DNA from: Lineus longissimus
Taxonomy: Eukaryota > Nemertea > Pilidiophora > Heteronemertea > Lineidae
DNA length: 64,000 nt
Direction of reading: 5' to 3'
Assembly: GCF_910592395.1 (NCBI RefSeq)
Contig: NC_088326.1
Span: 5,773,001 to 5,837,000, forward strand
Shown here one piece after another: positions 46,152 to 58,330 of the stretch. The notes beneath the pieces were generated by a model. That model was given only the letters and a program-made list of their open reading frames with translations. It was not told the DNA's origin and did no database searches. Position numbers and translations under genes: made by a program. How positions within the stretch are numbered: the first letter of the stretch is position 1; every line of letters starts with the position of its first letter.

Positions 46152-47445
46152 ACCGCCGATAACTCCCGCCAGGTAATTTGTCGGACGCACCATCATAAAC
46201 GGGTGGCCAATCAAATTTCTCGACACATAGTAATTGAATGACAGCCTGAATTTATAGTGCAAACCGGGTAGTTGTAAATCGAGAAACACAGAAACGAAAC
46301 CAGAAACGCAGAAACGCAGGAACGAAACACAGAAACGAAAATGCAACGGGTTTTCATAAAAGTTTGAATTGTGGCGCAGGCATAGGCGGCACCTCGATTC
46401 TTTCCATGATCACGTCGTTGTTATCGTCGTTAAAGTAAACTCTGAGTGGATGACTCCATCAGGGGCACGAAGGGGTGCAGTCTTCTTGAGATGATGGTGT
46501 AGAGCTTTAGTAGGTTCGATTCCTACAGCCTGTTGTTTCAAATGGTGGTGTAGTGCAATGTCTTGGTGGTTCAGTGTTCGTTCATGGGTTCAATTCTTAG
46601 AGTCTGTCTTTAGAGATCTGGTTTACGATAATGAGGTTCAAGGGATCGCCTTCATTAACATATGCAAAGTAGGGTCGAAGTTCAGCCTAGAGATAGTGGT
46701 GTCGTGTTTTGGTCATGGGTTCGATTCCTACCCTTGAGATTGTGGTGTGGTACTTTGGTTTTTAAGCCCGTCTGCGGTGCTTTTGTGTCGGGTGTTTGCT
46801 TTTGTCATGGGTAGTTATAGACTCCCTGTGCAGCCCATCGCGTCATCCTATTTGGTCTCCTTATAAAACTGCCAGAAAGAGCGGGTTCAATTTCTTGTTG
46901 GAGCAGCTCGCGATTTTGGGAAATCCGGAAAAAAACATTTTTAGGGAGGTTTACTCATTTGCATAATGTATGAACTTCGGAGCGCCGCTATTGCTGCCTT
47001 GCGGAGGCTAGAAGCGACATTGGAAAATGAGCACCTTTTTCTATTCCGACTGAGTACCTGTTTTTGTTACAACCGCTTTCGCGGCAACAACCATGGCAAT
47101 AGGAGTGGCGGTTCCTGCGTTTCTGTGTTTCGTTCCTGCGTTTCTGTGTTTCTGTGTTTCTGTGTTTCTTACTTTACAACTACCCTTGCCAACCTCCGGA
47201 TTAGGTTACCCTTCTCCTATACAACACGCACTGTGCATTTGGGTCAGGTCAGCATCCCTGGAACCGTTACTCGATCATTGAACACCTGGTCTTCAATTAT
47301 GATGGCTTTCAGTGCGTGTCTCGTGCGACAATCACGAGTGAGTGTAATGTTAGTGTTGTCGCGACATAGGACGCGTGTGAAAGGAAGGTAATGCAGGGAG
47401 ACTACCGATAAAGTAACGGCCGATCAGGGGGGAGTTATCGGCGGT
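46152..47445. mobile_element. 1.29-kb TIR element with subterminal minisatellites
   Basis: Ends ACCGCCGATAACTCCC and GGGAGTTATCGGCGGT. Inside each end lies an inverted block of GAAACGCAG / GAAACACA units beside GGGTAGTTGTAAA (about 46265-46340, and 47108-47185 inverted). The centre holds tRNA-like B-box repeats. ORFs across the right half (46966-47391) include the minisatellite and lack a family signature. Confidence 0.6.
46497..46790 (+). repeat. Degenerate tandem units with tRNA B-box motifs
   Basis: GGTTCGATTCC at 46513, GGGTTCAATTC at 46587 and GGGTTCGATTCC at 46718, each preceded by GGTGTAG/GGTGTCG-type sequence. They may be remnants of a tRNA-derived tandem array. None folds into a full tRNA by eye. 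Confidence 0.4.
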
Positions 47446-48265
47446 AAAGAATGGATATACGCACAACGACGTTGGATTGGCATGCGCAGTTGCACGTTCT
47501 ATACGTGGTGTGAATATTGCCTTGCCACTATTATATGATGAGTATATCTCTCACTCGTTTTCCAACAACTTTAGATGAGCAACACAGTTTGTTGACGTAT
47601 CACATGGTATCTGGTCATCTGACTGCTAAGAACACAAACACGTATCTTATCCATTATAACTTCTGTTTGTTTGAAAGATGAAAATTAAAGTGAACTAAGG
47701 ATATGTTAAATAGTTAATTGAACTGGAGGAAGACGGGCTGGACGGCGGAACGGCGGTACAACGAATAGTTGGCAAATGTCTCCTGCCTGCGTCTCTTGCG
47801 TGAGAGCTCTAGCCGGTAAGCTACGTACTGCAACCGCCCTTGGAGCCAGAAGGTTGATTATAGGGGTCCCAGTGTAAACCATAATCTATAATTTGAAATA
47901 ACTTTAGATTTTCGTTTACATGACAAAGGCAGCTATCATATATTATAGGAAGTTAGTACTTCGCTATAAACAGGATTTTTTCTATTTACCATCCTCTTGT
48001 TCCTTGCCCATCGTGAAATAGTGTCTATCGGCTTGACGACAATTATAGGCATTTGAAGTTTTTGTAGTCTTGCTATGCTCATGTCGGTCTCAGCATGGTA
48101 AACCATTCGAAGAAGCTGACACAATAAGCGTGTATCCTTATTACATCTCACTATAACACACATTCCACATCTCTTAAATGACTTTTGCCTAATCAATGCC
48201 CATCTTTGTGCGCTGTGTGCTTAATTACTCGACACACTGAGACCTGTTGACACTTGATAAATGTA
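47446..48265. other. Non-coding, nothing recognised
   Basis: No supported gene or paired repeat. Confidence 0.35.
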
Positions 48266-48491
48266 CGGTGGGCGGGAAAGGACATGGTCGGTTTTTTTCT
48301 TAAGTGACGACATTGATCTTTTATCTGAGACGCCTGACATAGTAACCCAGGCGCCTGACCTACTAACTCAAACGACTGACTTACGATGGCATCCATCTTG
48401 AACTCACCAGCCTCTTTTTCGTAAGCCAGGCGCCTGAGATAAATGTCGTCATTAAATTTAAAGAAATCGCCATGTCCTTTCCCAGCCACCG
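48266..48491. repeat. Foldback MITE, about 226 bp
   Basis: About 85-bp arms: CGGTGGGCGGGAAAGGACAT, TGACGACATT and GCGCCTG on the left, and the inverse ending ATGTCCTTTCCCAGCCACCG on the right. TA lies outside both ends. GCGCCTGACMTA motifs repeat in the loop. Confidence 0.75.
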
Positions 48492-48493
48492 TA

Positions 48494-50456
48494 GATAGTT
48501 ATGAGTATATAGACATCTACACTACAGCGCCAATAAACTAAGAGTTCTATTTCAAAACAGACAATATCAATTTCATTGAAAAATAATTGTCTTGACTCGC
48601 AAAAATATGCCGCTGCGAATATGTCTATCGTTTGAAAACCGCGAAAATGTTCTGTTCTTCAGTGCAATAGCCCATGATCAAGTCAAAATTATCAAAGCCA
48701 GAGTCAATATAGCTTTTATAACTAATCACCTTATAGATTAGAATTTCAAGTCAATATAACGACGAAAATAACATAGAATTATATCCAAAAAAATCGCCGG
48801 ATCGAATTGTCATCAGCGCATATCAAAGTAATTGCATGTCAGATGATGAGGTTGGAAATGCGACAATCTGACTCCGTTCGACATTCTGATGTTGTTACCA
48901 TAAACATTATAAAAGCTAAATAAAGTGTCTGAATTCTATCCGGATAATGATTCACGTGCTTTTTGTTTGTTCATTTTTATTCGGACTTATATAATACGTC
49001 AGTTGTTTGGCTCGCGGCAACGCCGATAGGTCAAATGTATGTCTTGTAGGTAAGCAAGTAAGTTAAAGTTGTATTGCTCGATCCCATATAAAAAACAACA
49101 TAATACACAGCGTAGGACAATACTTATCATGTTAAGACTGGTGAAACCGGTACACAGATATACTAAACGATACTAGTACGATATGCAGGTGCGCATCTTG
49201 TTGGATAATTAGGTACGTGTATAACACTGGTTCATCGTGTCAGCAAAGCTAATTAACATACCGGTATTCTATAATCGATGTTTTATCTAAACCTAATTTG
49301 AGATTGTTTAGACATGATAAAAACAACAAAGACAGTTTCAATCAGCAAACCGTTTCAATACGATTATTACCTGTAGCTTTGAAAACAAGCGCTGAAAATG
49401 ACGAGGGATGGTGTATCGCGTGATTCGAACTTACTGGCAATATCTGTTGTCTTAACCTGCTCAGCAGCATAGACTTGTACAATGACCAGAATCTTCCATT
49501 CGTTTTAAAGCTTTTCGTTAAAAAAGAAATTGAGATCATTTGCGTTTCACATCAACCTCAACTTTTAAAATTAGCTCTATAAATGGCCCCTATTTTTTAA
49601 CAAAAGAGATAAAGCCTCACTTGTGGCGTATAAGGCATGATAATACAAAACCGATTAAATATTCTGTAGTTGTCAAAAACCAGCTAGAAAACGATGCACC
49701 AAACAATCTTGATAGTTAAAGCAACTCATTGGATTTTGGTATGACGCCAAGACAGTACGGCCGCTGGAAAGGAATCAGGTAATTGTTTTATGGATTAATC
49801 TCGGAATTCGGACCTTTTATCGCAGGATTCTTTTTAACAAACCCTTGGAGTTCTATAACCAGACCGAAAACGTCAGAAAATCCAAAAAGATAAAAAGTTA
49901 GAATTCCGAGATACACTGGTAAAAAGCAATGTCATGATGTCCTTTCCAGCCATGGCAACGATAATTTGAGTATATAATATGTACTTTTTAAACCAGTTTT
50001 CAAAGCCAAGTAATGAATAGTATAAAAAATATCTGATTCGAAGATTGTTTACCGAAGTGTATCAACGACGACGGGACCAAAACATCAAAAATGTATGGAT
50101 TGCCTCTCAGTTTCAAATGGAATTGTCAAAGCTATGCATGGCAGTTTAAGTTACCAAATGCCAGTGGCATGCGAATCAGCCGCAACCCCAGGACATTATA
50201 ATATCATCCATTTACAGTCTATACGACTCGATTCATCAATGATACTCTTTCAGCAGAATAATTCTGCGCCTTGGGCTCCGATCTCACGTTGTCATTCAAT
50301 ATCATATCAAAGGTATTTTGAGATCATAATCAAAACAAATCGACAGTCGATTAATACAGCCTTTCCCAGTAAAAAGGCATCTCAAAGCATGGCTTTACAT
50401 TGATTCGCTGGTTTTCGTTTCGCCCACATGCTTCCTCGATAGATTGCTATTTTTCA
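48494..50456. other. Non-coding, nothing firm recognised
   Basis: A loose inverted pair (CTCGGAATTCGGACC at 49801, AATTCCGAGAT at 49901) may be a small hairpin. No supported gene. Confidence 0.35.
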
Positions 50457-53400
50457 TATGTGACCCACTCTGGTCAAATGAGGCTGATGGGTAAAAGTAT
50501 TTGAAAATGAGTTATTGTTACTGGCTTATTTGGCAAAAAGTTATATTTACAATGATGTCTGATACATAAGGAACTCCTGAGGACAGGCTGAGATATGGAC
50601 TTCAGAATATATTAAGTGTCAGTCCATGATACCACCATGCAGAATCATGCAAATGGTGGCAAGGTGGGGGGTCAACAGATCTAGTTGTAATTTCTACCGC
50701 AGACCTGTCCTAGGGTACTATGAAGGCTGGTGGATTGGTTTCGAAAATAACCCCACAGTTTTGGGGTACGGCTGTTAACCATTTCCTATTCATTTTCCTT
50801 TTAAAAAAACATGCATTATCCCTCAAAATAGGCTAAGTCTTTTGTCAATTTTCGTGCATCAAACAGAATTATCACTAACACCGCCTATTGAAATTGAAAG
50901 TACATGATCTGAACTACGTTTTCATGCCTTTTGTTTTGCCCCAGGTACATTTAATGACAGGTACAGTACGTCCCAAAAACAATGCAATCTCAAATTTCAG
51001 TAAAAAGGCAATTTTAACTCTCCTTTAGCTCCAACACTGCAGTTTTTTAGGTGATGCCACTTCCAGGTAAGGAAGTCAGAATGCTGTTTTTTAATTTGCA
51101 AAAGAAAAAGATCCGGCCGCCCTTACGGTTTTCCGGTGAGGGGGTCGAGTCGCGCCCTTCTCACTGGTGCCCATTTTTTGCCCATTCCCTCAGATAACTG
51201 ACGAAATACACATGCTTTCCAAATGAAATTACATTTTTAGATGTTAGTGAACCCCCCTCTCCCTTGCCCCTCCCACACACTCCCTCAAACAACCTAGAGG
51301 CCTTTATTACCCCTGTGGAGGCTTAGCGGTCTAGGCGGAAACGAACTCCAGCAACGACAACAACAACAACAGTTACAGTTACAATGCATTGTGTACATGC
51401 ACGTGTACATTGTGTGATAGTCTATTGAAAATGGAACCTGAAAAATCACAGTTGAAATGTGGATTTGCTGTCATATCCAAGGATATCGAGTGTGGTACTG
51501 ACGCTTCATACCCCAATGACAAGAGTGTGATCCCCTTGAAACAATGTAAGAAGGACGTGCACTCCCATTTGATGCGTTGGATGTCCTCCAGGAAAGCCAG
51601 TCAAGTCAAAAGTGAATGGGAGCTCATAGCACTTCGTGCTGGCGTGTTTGATATGAGTTCTCCAGTTCTGGACACCACAATATGCCCGAACCACCGATAC
51701 AAGTTGAGTTTATCATGGAATCAGCAAAGGAGATGCCAGCACCCACTTCATCAACCCTCTAAAACAAGTCGGAAGCCCAGAAAAGATGGTGGTTCAGTTC
51801 ATCGAGTGATGTCTCGGGAAATATACATCAAGTGGGGAGTTTTTGTCCCAGTTGGCTCAGGTAAGGGATCAGTCTCAAAATCACTGAAGTAGAAAAGAAG
51901 CAGTAGGCCTGTAATGATACCCACTCTGACTAAACCTAACTTTGGTGCAAAACCAACTGAGTGATAACGATTTACCACTTCACTTGTGTTCTTCCTAGAA
52001 AGTTGATTGGAGCCTTGGCTTAATGATCAGGAAGTCCCAGTTATGATTCCCTGCCAGTGCCACTGGAGGTGATGCTTCACTGCCGTACAAAATCAGCATG
52101 GCCGGTCGCATTATCAAAACAAGTCTATCATCATCATCATGTCCTCACACTATTATATTGCACATCAGTCATCATATTATCATTACCCCCATAATCTGGT
52201 GCCTTTTCAGCTCTGTGTAAAGGATGTGAGGCTAAACATCGAGTATCTGTGGCAAATGTAGAACCAGAAGTAGAACCAGCACCCATGGATACAGAGGTGA
52301 GTTGAATGAAAAAAAAGGGGAGAAGATTCAGGGCAAGCCAAAGTGCATATTGGTTAATTCTGCCTGCAGCGACTGACTTACATGTAAGAAGGTCACTGAT
52401 GAGAGAGGAGGGACTAAGCTGAAAACCTTGATGCCATTCTGGCTCCCATCTCCTTGGCAATGAGGGATTCTAAGCTAAACCTGATTCTCCATCAATATCT
52501 TTTTTCAGTCCGCTGTTGCCTCTTCCTCTGTTCAACCAGCCGACGCCTTAGAAAACCCAGCAGACGGGACAGAAGGGCAATCTCTCAAGTCAGATATACA
52601 TGTAAATGTAGGCCATGAGGTAAGTGTTCAGTCATCGCATGGTTAATGAAGTTTTTTACTGCAAGCATTTCGAGCTGATTTGACTGGACCACCAAGTACT
52701 ATACAGGGTGGCCTGAAACTGAAAATTGGTTAGGTACACATCCCAATACTCACAGCCAGCCGAACGAAAAGCGGAAATCAACAAAAGATGATGCTGGTAC
52801 GCAAGAGCAGCGAAAACCGGTGCAAAAAATGTCGATTTGTTCTATCTTTGTCCGCGAGAGGCGCTGCATTTCTGAGTTTGTTATATATCATACACATACT
52901 TGCCAAATACTATGCTGATATTTTCAGGGAGGAGTTGGAGATGTTCAGTATCCAATTAAGATTCAATCAGCAAGTGGTGGTGAAGGTGATGGATCTTCCT
53001 CTGAAACAGATTTGCTTATCAAGGTGAGATATGAACTACTGAGAGCACAGTCTGATAGGGTGGTAAAATTATCCTTTCTGCTTCTAAAGTTTCGTGACCA
53101 CTTTACGAGATGAGGTGTGTCACTTTTTACGTAATTGGTAAATGAACAGTATCAGAAGCTCTGTTAATGAGAACTTCATAGTGCATGATTGCCATTTGAA
53201 GACCTATGTTGACTCTTTGCAGAGAGGCCACCCTCTATACAGCGGCCTTTCCAAAAAATATTATCTTATAAAATGTATTATCTGTTTTTTTCAGGGTCGC
53301 CACTTTTTACCAGGGAATGGTGGCTCGAGCCCTAGCACAGAGACCACTAGTGGGAATAATGATGCTCGTGATATACTAGACATCACGTGGGCCCCAACCC

Positions 53401-55530
53401 CAGCGCCAAAGAATTTTGAGCTTGCCACACTGAATAGGTTTCTGCAGCAGGGAGGATGTGCACCAGTAGAAGGCCAGCTCCAAACTGCAATTGGTTAAAA
53501 AATGATTTTATAGCGATATCTTGGGATAAATTTGAACTTTGGCTTTCAGTAAACAATTGTAAATGCCAAGATAGATTTTTAATGTCAGTATACTTAGTAG
53601 CGCTTATGTCAGTTTTGAACAACCAAGCCTGCTACTGGAAAGTGGGACTCTCTCCTGATACTATCCTGCACTTGGGCCTGACATGTAGTACCGTAAATGA
53701 GGTGTTACTAGTATTGGTCCCTCCCTAGTAGTGGTTAGTAGTGGTTTGGCTATTGTCTGCAAAATAGCCTTTTTGCTATGTATCATTATATTAGCTTGTA
53801 AATAAATCACCCATTTGTAAAAAAAAGTGTCCCTGCTTCTTAGGTGGCAGCACTGTCCTCTGCAGACAGGTACAAGTGTAGCATGTGGAAAGTTGTGATC
53901 TCTCCTAAGGGACTGGACAGTACCGTAACTCAGTTCATGAAAAACTTCTCCATTCCAGTACATGTATATGTACAATTTAGCCAATGCTAGAGCAACTCCA
54001 GGAGAACATTTCACCGCCAACCAAGGAGATAAAAACTTCCAATAGCAGTACTCTGACGGTGCAGCCAACTGCAGGGTTGTCCTCATCAAACAGTAATTAC
54101 AGTAGGAACTGCACCTTTGGTCAATTGGCTCCTTAGCAATGGAAGGTGTTACTAGTATGTGAAATGAGCACTTCTGCAAGGTTCTTAGGAACAGGATGAT
54201 CCCTGCATGGGTTGATAAAGATGTATTAGTAGGTCATACCACATGCCCTTCAGGTGCCTTAGCCATGGGGGGGGGGGGGGGGTCCAACCCTTACAACATG
54301 CTCTGGCAGCATGACACAGGCTAATGAATGGGTCAACATTAGCATCCTCACCAACAGGGGGGTTTCTTTAGGTTTTCGGACTGTAAGAAGGCCTACATGT
54401 AGCTTATTCAATTACGTTGCCATCAGGTAGGCCAAGGCCGAAATGTTATTTGAAATTCAAATCAGCATTTCAGGACCTATGGGGCCCAATTCCCCAAAGG
54501 GCTTTCATCAAGGGCAAATTTGTAGTGATGAGCTTGTTCTTTTTTGGGGGGAAAAATGCAAGTGGAGTTATTTACCGGTAGGCCTACTTAAAATAGGTTA
54601 GTAGGCCTAGGCATGGGGGGGGGGGGATGATCATGGTGGTTGACAGTAACTACTAATCCTCATGGCCAGCACCAAGCATAAATTATGTGTTCATTATGCA
54701 TTTATTTTATAATTCATCAAGTGTACAAAAGGTGGCAGCACTAGCCAATGAGTGTCATTTTGGTGGAAAATAGCACTTTTTCCTTGGTTTATCCTGGGAA
54801 AACAGTAAAAGCGGCCGGAAATTTTATTTCTGATTTTGAAAGTAGGTATCATTACCTTTATCATGTGCAAGCCACAGCATTCAAAGACCTGCAGTGTTGG
54901 AGATATGAGCGTCGATAGAGAGCTCTTCCTAAGCACTACCCCTAGGTATGCATAATTACTAGGCCTAGCACGACCAAAGTATGAAGTGTTACTCAATGAC
55001 CTGTTGCAGAATGGAAGATCTCATCAAATACTTCCATCATACAAAGGGGGAAAATCCAGCTATTTTTTTTAGTCTCTGCAGGAGTGCCCAACATTGACCC
55101 AAAAATACACAAAAAATAGGGGGAAAAAAGCTAAAACAAGCCCCCTAACTAGGCCTGCCCCCAACTCGGTTGCTAGTGATTTTTGAGAGTCATCAATTGC
55201 TGTGTAATGATGTCTTAGTGGAAGGATCTTGCATACCTAATCTCGTTAAAAACGGTTGACCCCCACCTTGCCACCCTCTGCATGGTGGTATCATGGACTG
55301 ACACTTAATCTCTAAAGTAAAATGGTGAGAGAACCTTGTCCAAACATAGGTTATTTATGGACAAGCATTTGAAGGAGCAACTTATTTGCTGTATTTCATG
55401 GCTTTAGTGGCCTCGAAACACCTCCAGACATAGTTGAAATGACTTTCAAAAAAACTTCTTCCCTTTTTCACGTTTTCTCCCTTTGCTCTATAAGTGACTT
55501 CCGCCTCCTTTGGCCAGAGTGGGTCACATA
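50457..55530 (+). mobile_element. Putative 5.07-kb TIR transposon carrying a five-exon gene
   Basis: Starts TATGTGACCCACTCTGG and ends with its inverse CCAGAGTGGGTCACATA. A second inverted block lies deeper: AGTGTCAGTCCATGATACCA, then GGTGGCAAGGTGGGGG (50618-50680), inverted at 55250-55308. Inside is the gene 51431-53498. No target duplication is obvious (flanks are T-rich). No second ORF of note was found in 53500-55250. It has recognisable ends but no recognised transposase, so it may be non-autonomous or a new type. Confidence 0.55.
51431..53498 (+). CDS. Cys/His-rich protein of unknown function, 308 aa, five exons
   Basis: Exons 51431-51860, 52211-52296, 52509-52619, 52928-53023 and 53295-53498. 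All borders are GT-AG with good polypyrimidine tracts, phases agree, and exon lengths sum to 927 bases with a TAA stop. The start ATG has context GAAAATGG. Residues 1-165 hold the likely domain: CGFAVISKDIECGTD, WELIALRAGVFD, ICPNHRYKLSLSW, RRCQHPLHQP, then VPVGS joined by splicing to ALCKGCEAKHR. The paired Cys and His residues suggest a zinc-binding fold. The rest (about 167-308) is acidic and Ser/Gly-rich without a domain, ending near NRFLQQGGCAP. AATAAA lies at 53801. An optional terminal exon could be 53981-54136. I have the impression of similar Cys-rich segments repeated in invertebrate genomes but cannot name the family. Its position between inverted ends suggests a transposon gene. 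Confidence 0.7.
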
Positions 55531-55784
55531 TTTTTTTTACCCCAGAACGTTGTTAATGAACCATACCAGATCAAGGACCATCGGAAAAAAGTATATACCA
55601 TGTGTGTTGATTAAAGAAGAAAGCACTCAAAGCACAGCTAGGCATGCTGCCAGAAAATCACATTTGACTATCCCCGAGATGACATATCGACTCGACATGT
55701 AAGCCCGCTTAGCATGCCAACTCTCGTTTACCAACAGCCAGTTGCATTGTACTGAGAAGAAACCATGAATACGTGGGATCAATA
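55531..55784. other. Non-coding spacer
   Basis: Nothing recognised. Confidence 0.3.
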
Positions 55785-56110
55785 GTGGCAGAGTGGTTAT
55801 GGAGTGCCGGGCTTACGACCGGGAGGTGGTAGGTATACTCGGACGGATCAGCACTCTTTCATCTTTGTGTTCTTAGGCTCTTAACCCTACTTGCTTCTCT
55901 CTAGCCAGGAGTAAATGGGTACCAGTCTTGCATGGGAAGTTGCCTGCGATAGACCAGCATCCTATCCAGAGGGAGTAATACTCCTTATCACTTAATGCTT
56001 AATGCTACGGAAACCGGGATAAGCTCCGGCAGGATGACCAGCCGACTTTAAGTTTAACCCAGGCGTACTGACAGCTGGATTATCAGCTTGTATGCACCAA
56101 CATACACCAA
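55785..56110 (+). repeat. tRNA-derived SINE
   Basis: The head TGGCAGAGTGGTTATGGAGT with GCTTACGACCGGGAGGTGGT is tRNA-like, with an A-box region and a decayed B box (GGTAGGTATACTCG). A body follows with TCTTAGGCTCTTAACCCTAC and GTAAATGGGTACCAG, a block common in SINEs of marine invertebrates (recollection), then GATAAGCTCCGGCAGGATGA. No clear poly-A tail or duplication found. Confidence 0.7.
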
Positions 56111-57659
56111 CATACGGGCAGAGACCTGTATTCATCCACGACCGGAAGTCACATAGAGCTTATCAAAATGTCAAGTTGTGGTAAATACATGGCTGGGATG
56201 GACCAAAGTGGAATTAATTCTCAATCTGTGGTTGATTCTTAATCTACAGAGTCAGGCCATCACAGAAATATGCTTTTTGATAATATATTTAAGAAAATGT
56301 GGTCTCACTGGTCAGTTTAGAACTTGTACTTTGACAGGGCCATATCAATGCGCCAGTGACGTTTTGATGGACATGGTGTACGGAAATCTTTTTTTCTCAG
56401 GCAATCGGTATTGGAATTTTTTAAAACTTTATTATGCTATTGGCAAAGGGTTCTTCTTGACACATATAAAATTTTGTGCAGATTGATTGGTCCAATGATT
56501 ACTTTTTTTACCAAAACCTATGCACAACAATGTACACGTAATGTACACATGTTTTAATAGAGGACTCTGGCCATACACCAAAGGTAAAAATGTAAACTGA
56601 CATGGGTACTGCGTACTCAAATGATCTTTTTGCGGGCATTATGCTCTAAAATCATCTTCTAAAATCTACTTAATAATAAACACCTAAACGGAAAGAATTT
56701 AAAATACCAAAGCCTCGATTAACTCGGCGCGGCTTTACTTCAAATGAGCTTTTCCGTTTTATTCCTTTCCAAATAAAGGTAAGGATTGTCAAACATAGAA
56801 TACCTGTTTTTAAATATAATCAAACTTGATCATACCATTCAAACGTGATGCGAAATACCACAGATTAGACCGGGGAAGCATTAGCTCAACATAAAAAAAA
56901 TGTTTAAATTCCAAATGTCATGTCAGTGGAACTACCGTTAATAATTTATTTATTGTGCAGGAGATAATCTACTCAGGATGACGTTAATGTCTCCGTACAC
57001 AAACTGCATAGAATGCACTGCAGAGCTCGTTAATATCACCTCACAATAATGACGTCATGGCAAGATGGCTAACTGGCGAGAACACGGCTACCATATATAT
57101 ATCCTCCGGAAAAAGACGACACCGATGCTATATGAGTTGCATTAAAGCACTAGGATTACCAATCTCCGAATAAGAGTCAACCTAGCATTTACTTCGGAGC
57201 AGTAGCTAGCCAATCTGGGTCAGAGTCAGTATACGATGCAAGTACCGCAAAGCAACCATTACCAATGTCGAGACAAGTTTGTTTATAATGGCGTGCTGAG
57301 ATTTAACGCATCTCGTGCGTGCTGAAAATAACAAACATCATGTTTTTCTGCTTTCAACATGTTCAAGGGTTTTTTAGAACAAAAGTTGAAAAGTCGAAAA
57401 CTTTTGAATAACTAACTGCCTTATGATTAATGGAACAGCAACTTTTGCAATGAAATCAGAGAGCGGCTTACAATGGAATCTACATTTTTGGTTAAAAAGG
57501 GAGGTTATGTTGATAAGAAGCAAGATGAGGACCGGTCAATTACTACTAACCCCCAAAGGTAATTAAATTGAGTTTGCTGATAAATGAACTTGTGCTATTC
57601 GCGTTGACCGATTCGCGCTGAGCCTGTGTGTTCTTCCGTTTTTTTGCATTGCGTTTTTA
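56111..57659. other. Non-coding, nothing recognised
   Basis: Short ORFs only. One plus-strand ORF at 56178-56486 has no family signature. Confidence 0.35.
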
Positions 57660-57850
57660 TGCCACACAGATTGTTCATCGACAACTCCTTGTGCTGATTT
57701 TTGGGGAATGGTCCGATCCCAGGTGGGTTTTTTCCAGGCTCTTTATGGTTTTGTTAGCTTTCATCGTCAAGTTCTCATGCTGATTTCTCGAAAACTTTGT
57801 AACCTCGATCCCAAGTAGATTTTTCCATTGTTGAATATATGTCAATAAGT
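57660..57850 (+). repeat. Degenerate tandem duplication, two units of about 95 bp
   Basis: TCATCGACAACTCCTTGTGC and TCATCGTCAAGTTCTCATGC open the units, each followed by TGATTT and, about 45 bases later, CGATCCCA then GATTTTTCC or GGTTTTTTCC. Confidence 0.5.
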
Positions 57851-58119
57851 CAAATTTCAAACGGTTTTGATATACATGTGACGTGTGTAATGATTTCAAC
57901 TATATTCCGTGATGATGTTATTCTTGCCGTTGTCGTCAGGGTCAAGTGACATTTCAATACCGGTTGCAATGAAATTCTGAAACATATTGGAAACCGCGCA
58001 GGTGTTTTGCCTCCTTGGGACACGGGATACGGATGCGGATAATGTCGTAAACAGTACGTTTTTAGATTTCTTTAGATTTTTGTTTTTTTTAACAATATCC
58101 TTTAATACACTCTTAAACT

Positions 58120-58330
58120 ATTTTAGTAAAACAACTAATTTGGTAGTTGTTACTGCACCAACTGTGAAATTAGAAAAAAAGCTAACAATCAATTAGTTGT
58201 TCCAACTATAAAAGTACATGCAGTAAAAACTACCATTAAGATGGTTAAGAATTACTATTTTGATATTTAAACTAATTTCACAGTCGGTGGAATAGCAACT
58301 AGCAGAGTAGTACAATACAACTATTAGATA
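58120..58330. repeat. Degenerate hairpin element
   Basis: AACTAATTTGGTAGTTGTTA with AACTGTGAAATTAG pairs loosely with CTAATTTCACAGTC and TAGTACAATACAACTA. AT-rich and non-coding. Confidence 0.4.

Noticed and set aside
53661-54179. 172-codon minus-strand ORF
   Set aside because: No family signature, no splice context, and it opposes a plausible plus-strand exon. Likely chance.
55785-55850. Possible tRNA gene
   Set aside because: The A-box region is tRNA-like but the B box is decayed and a SINE body follows, so it is a tRNA-derived SINE head.
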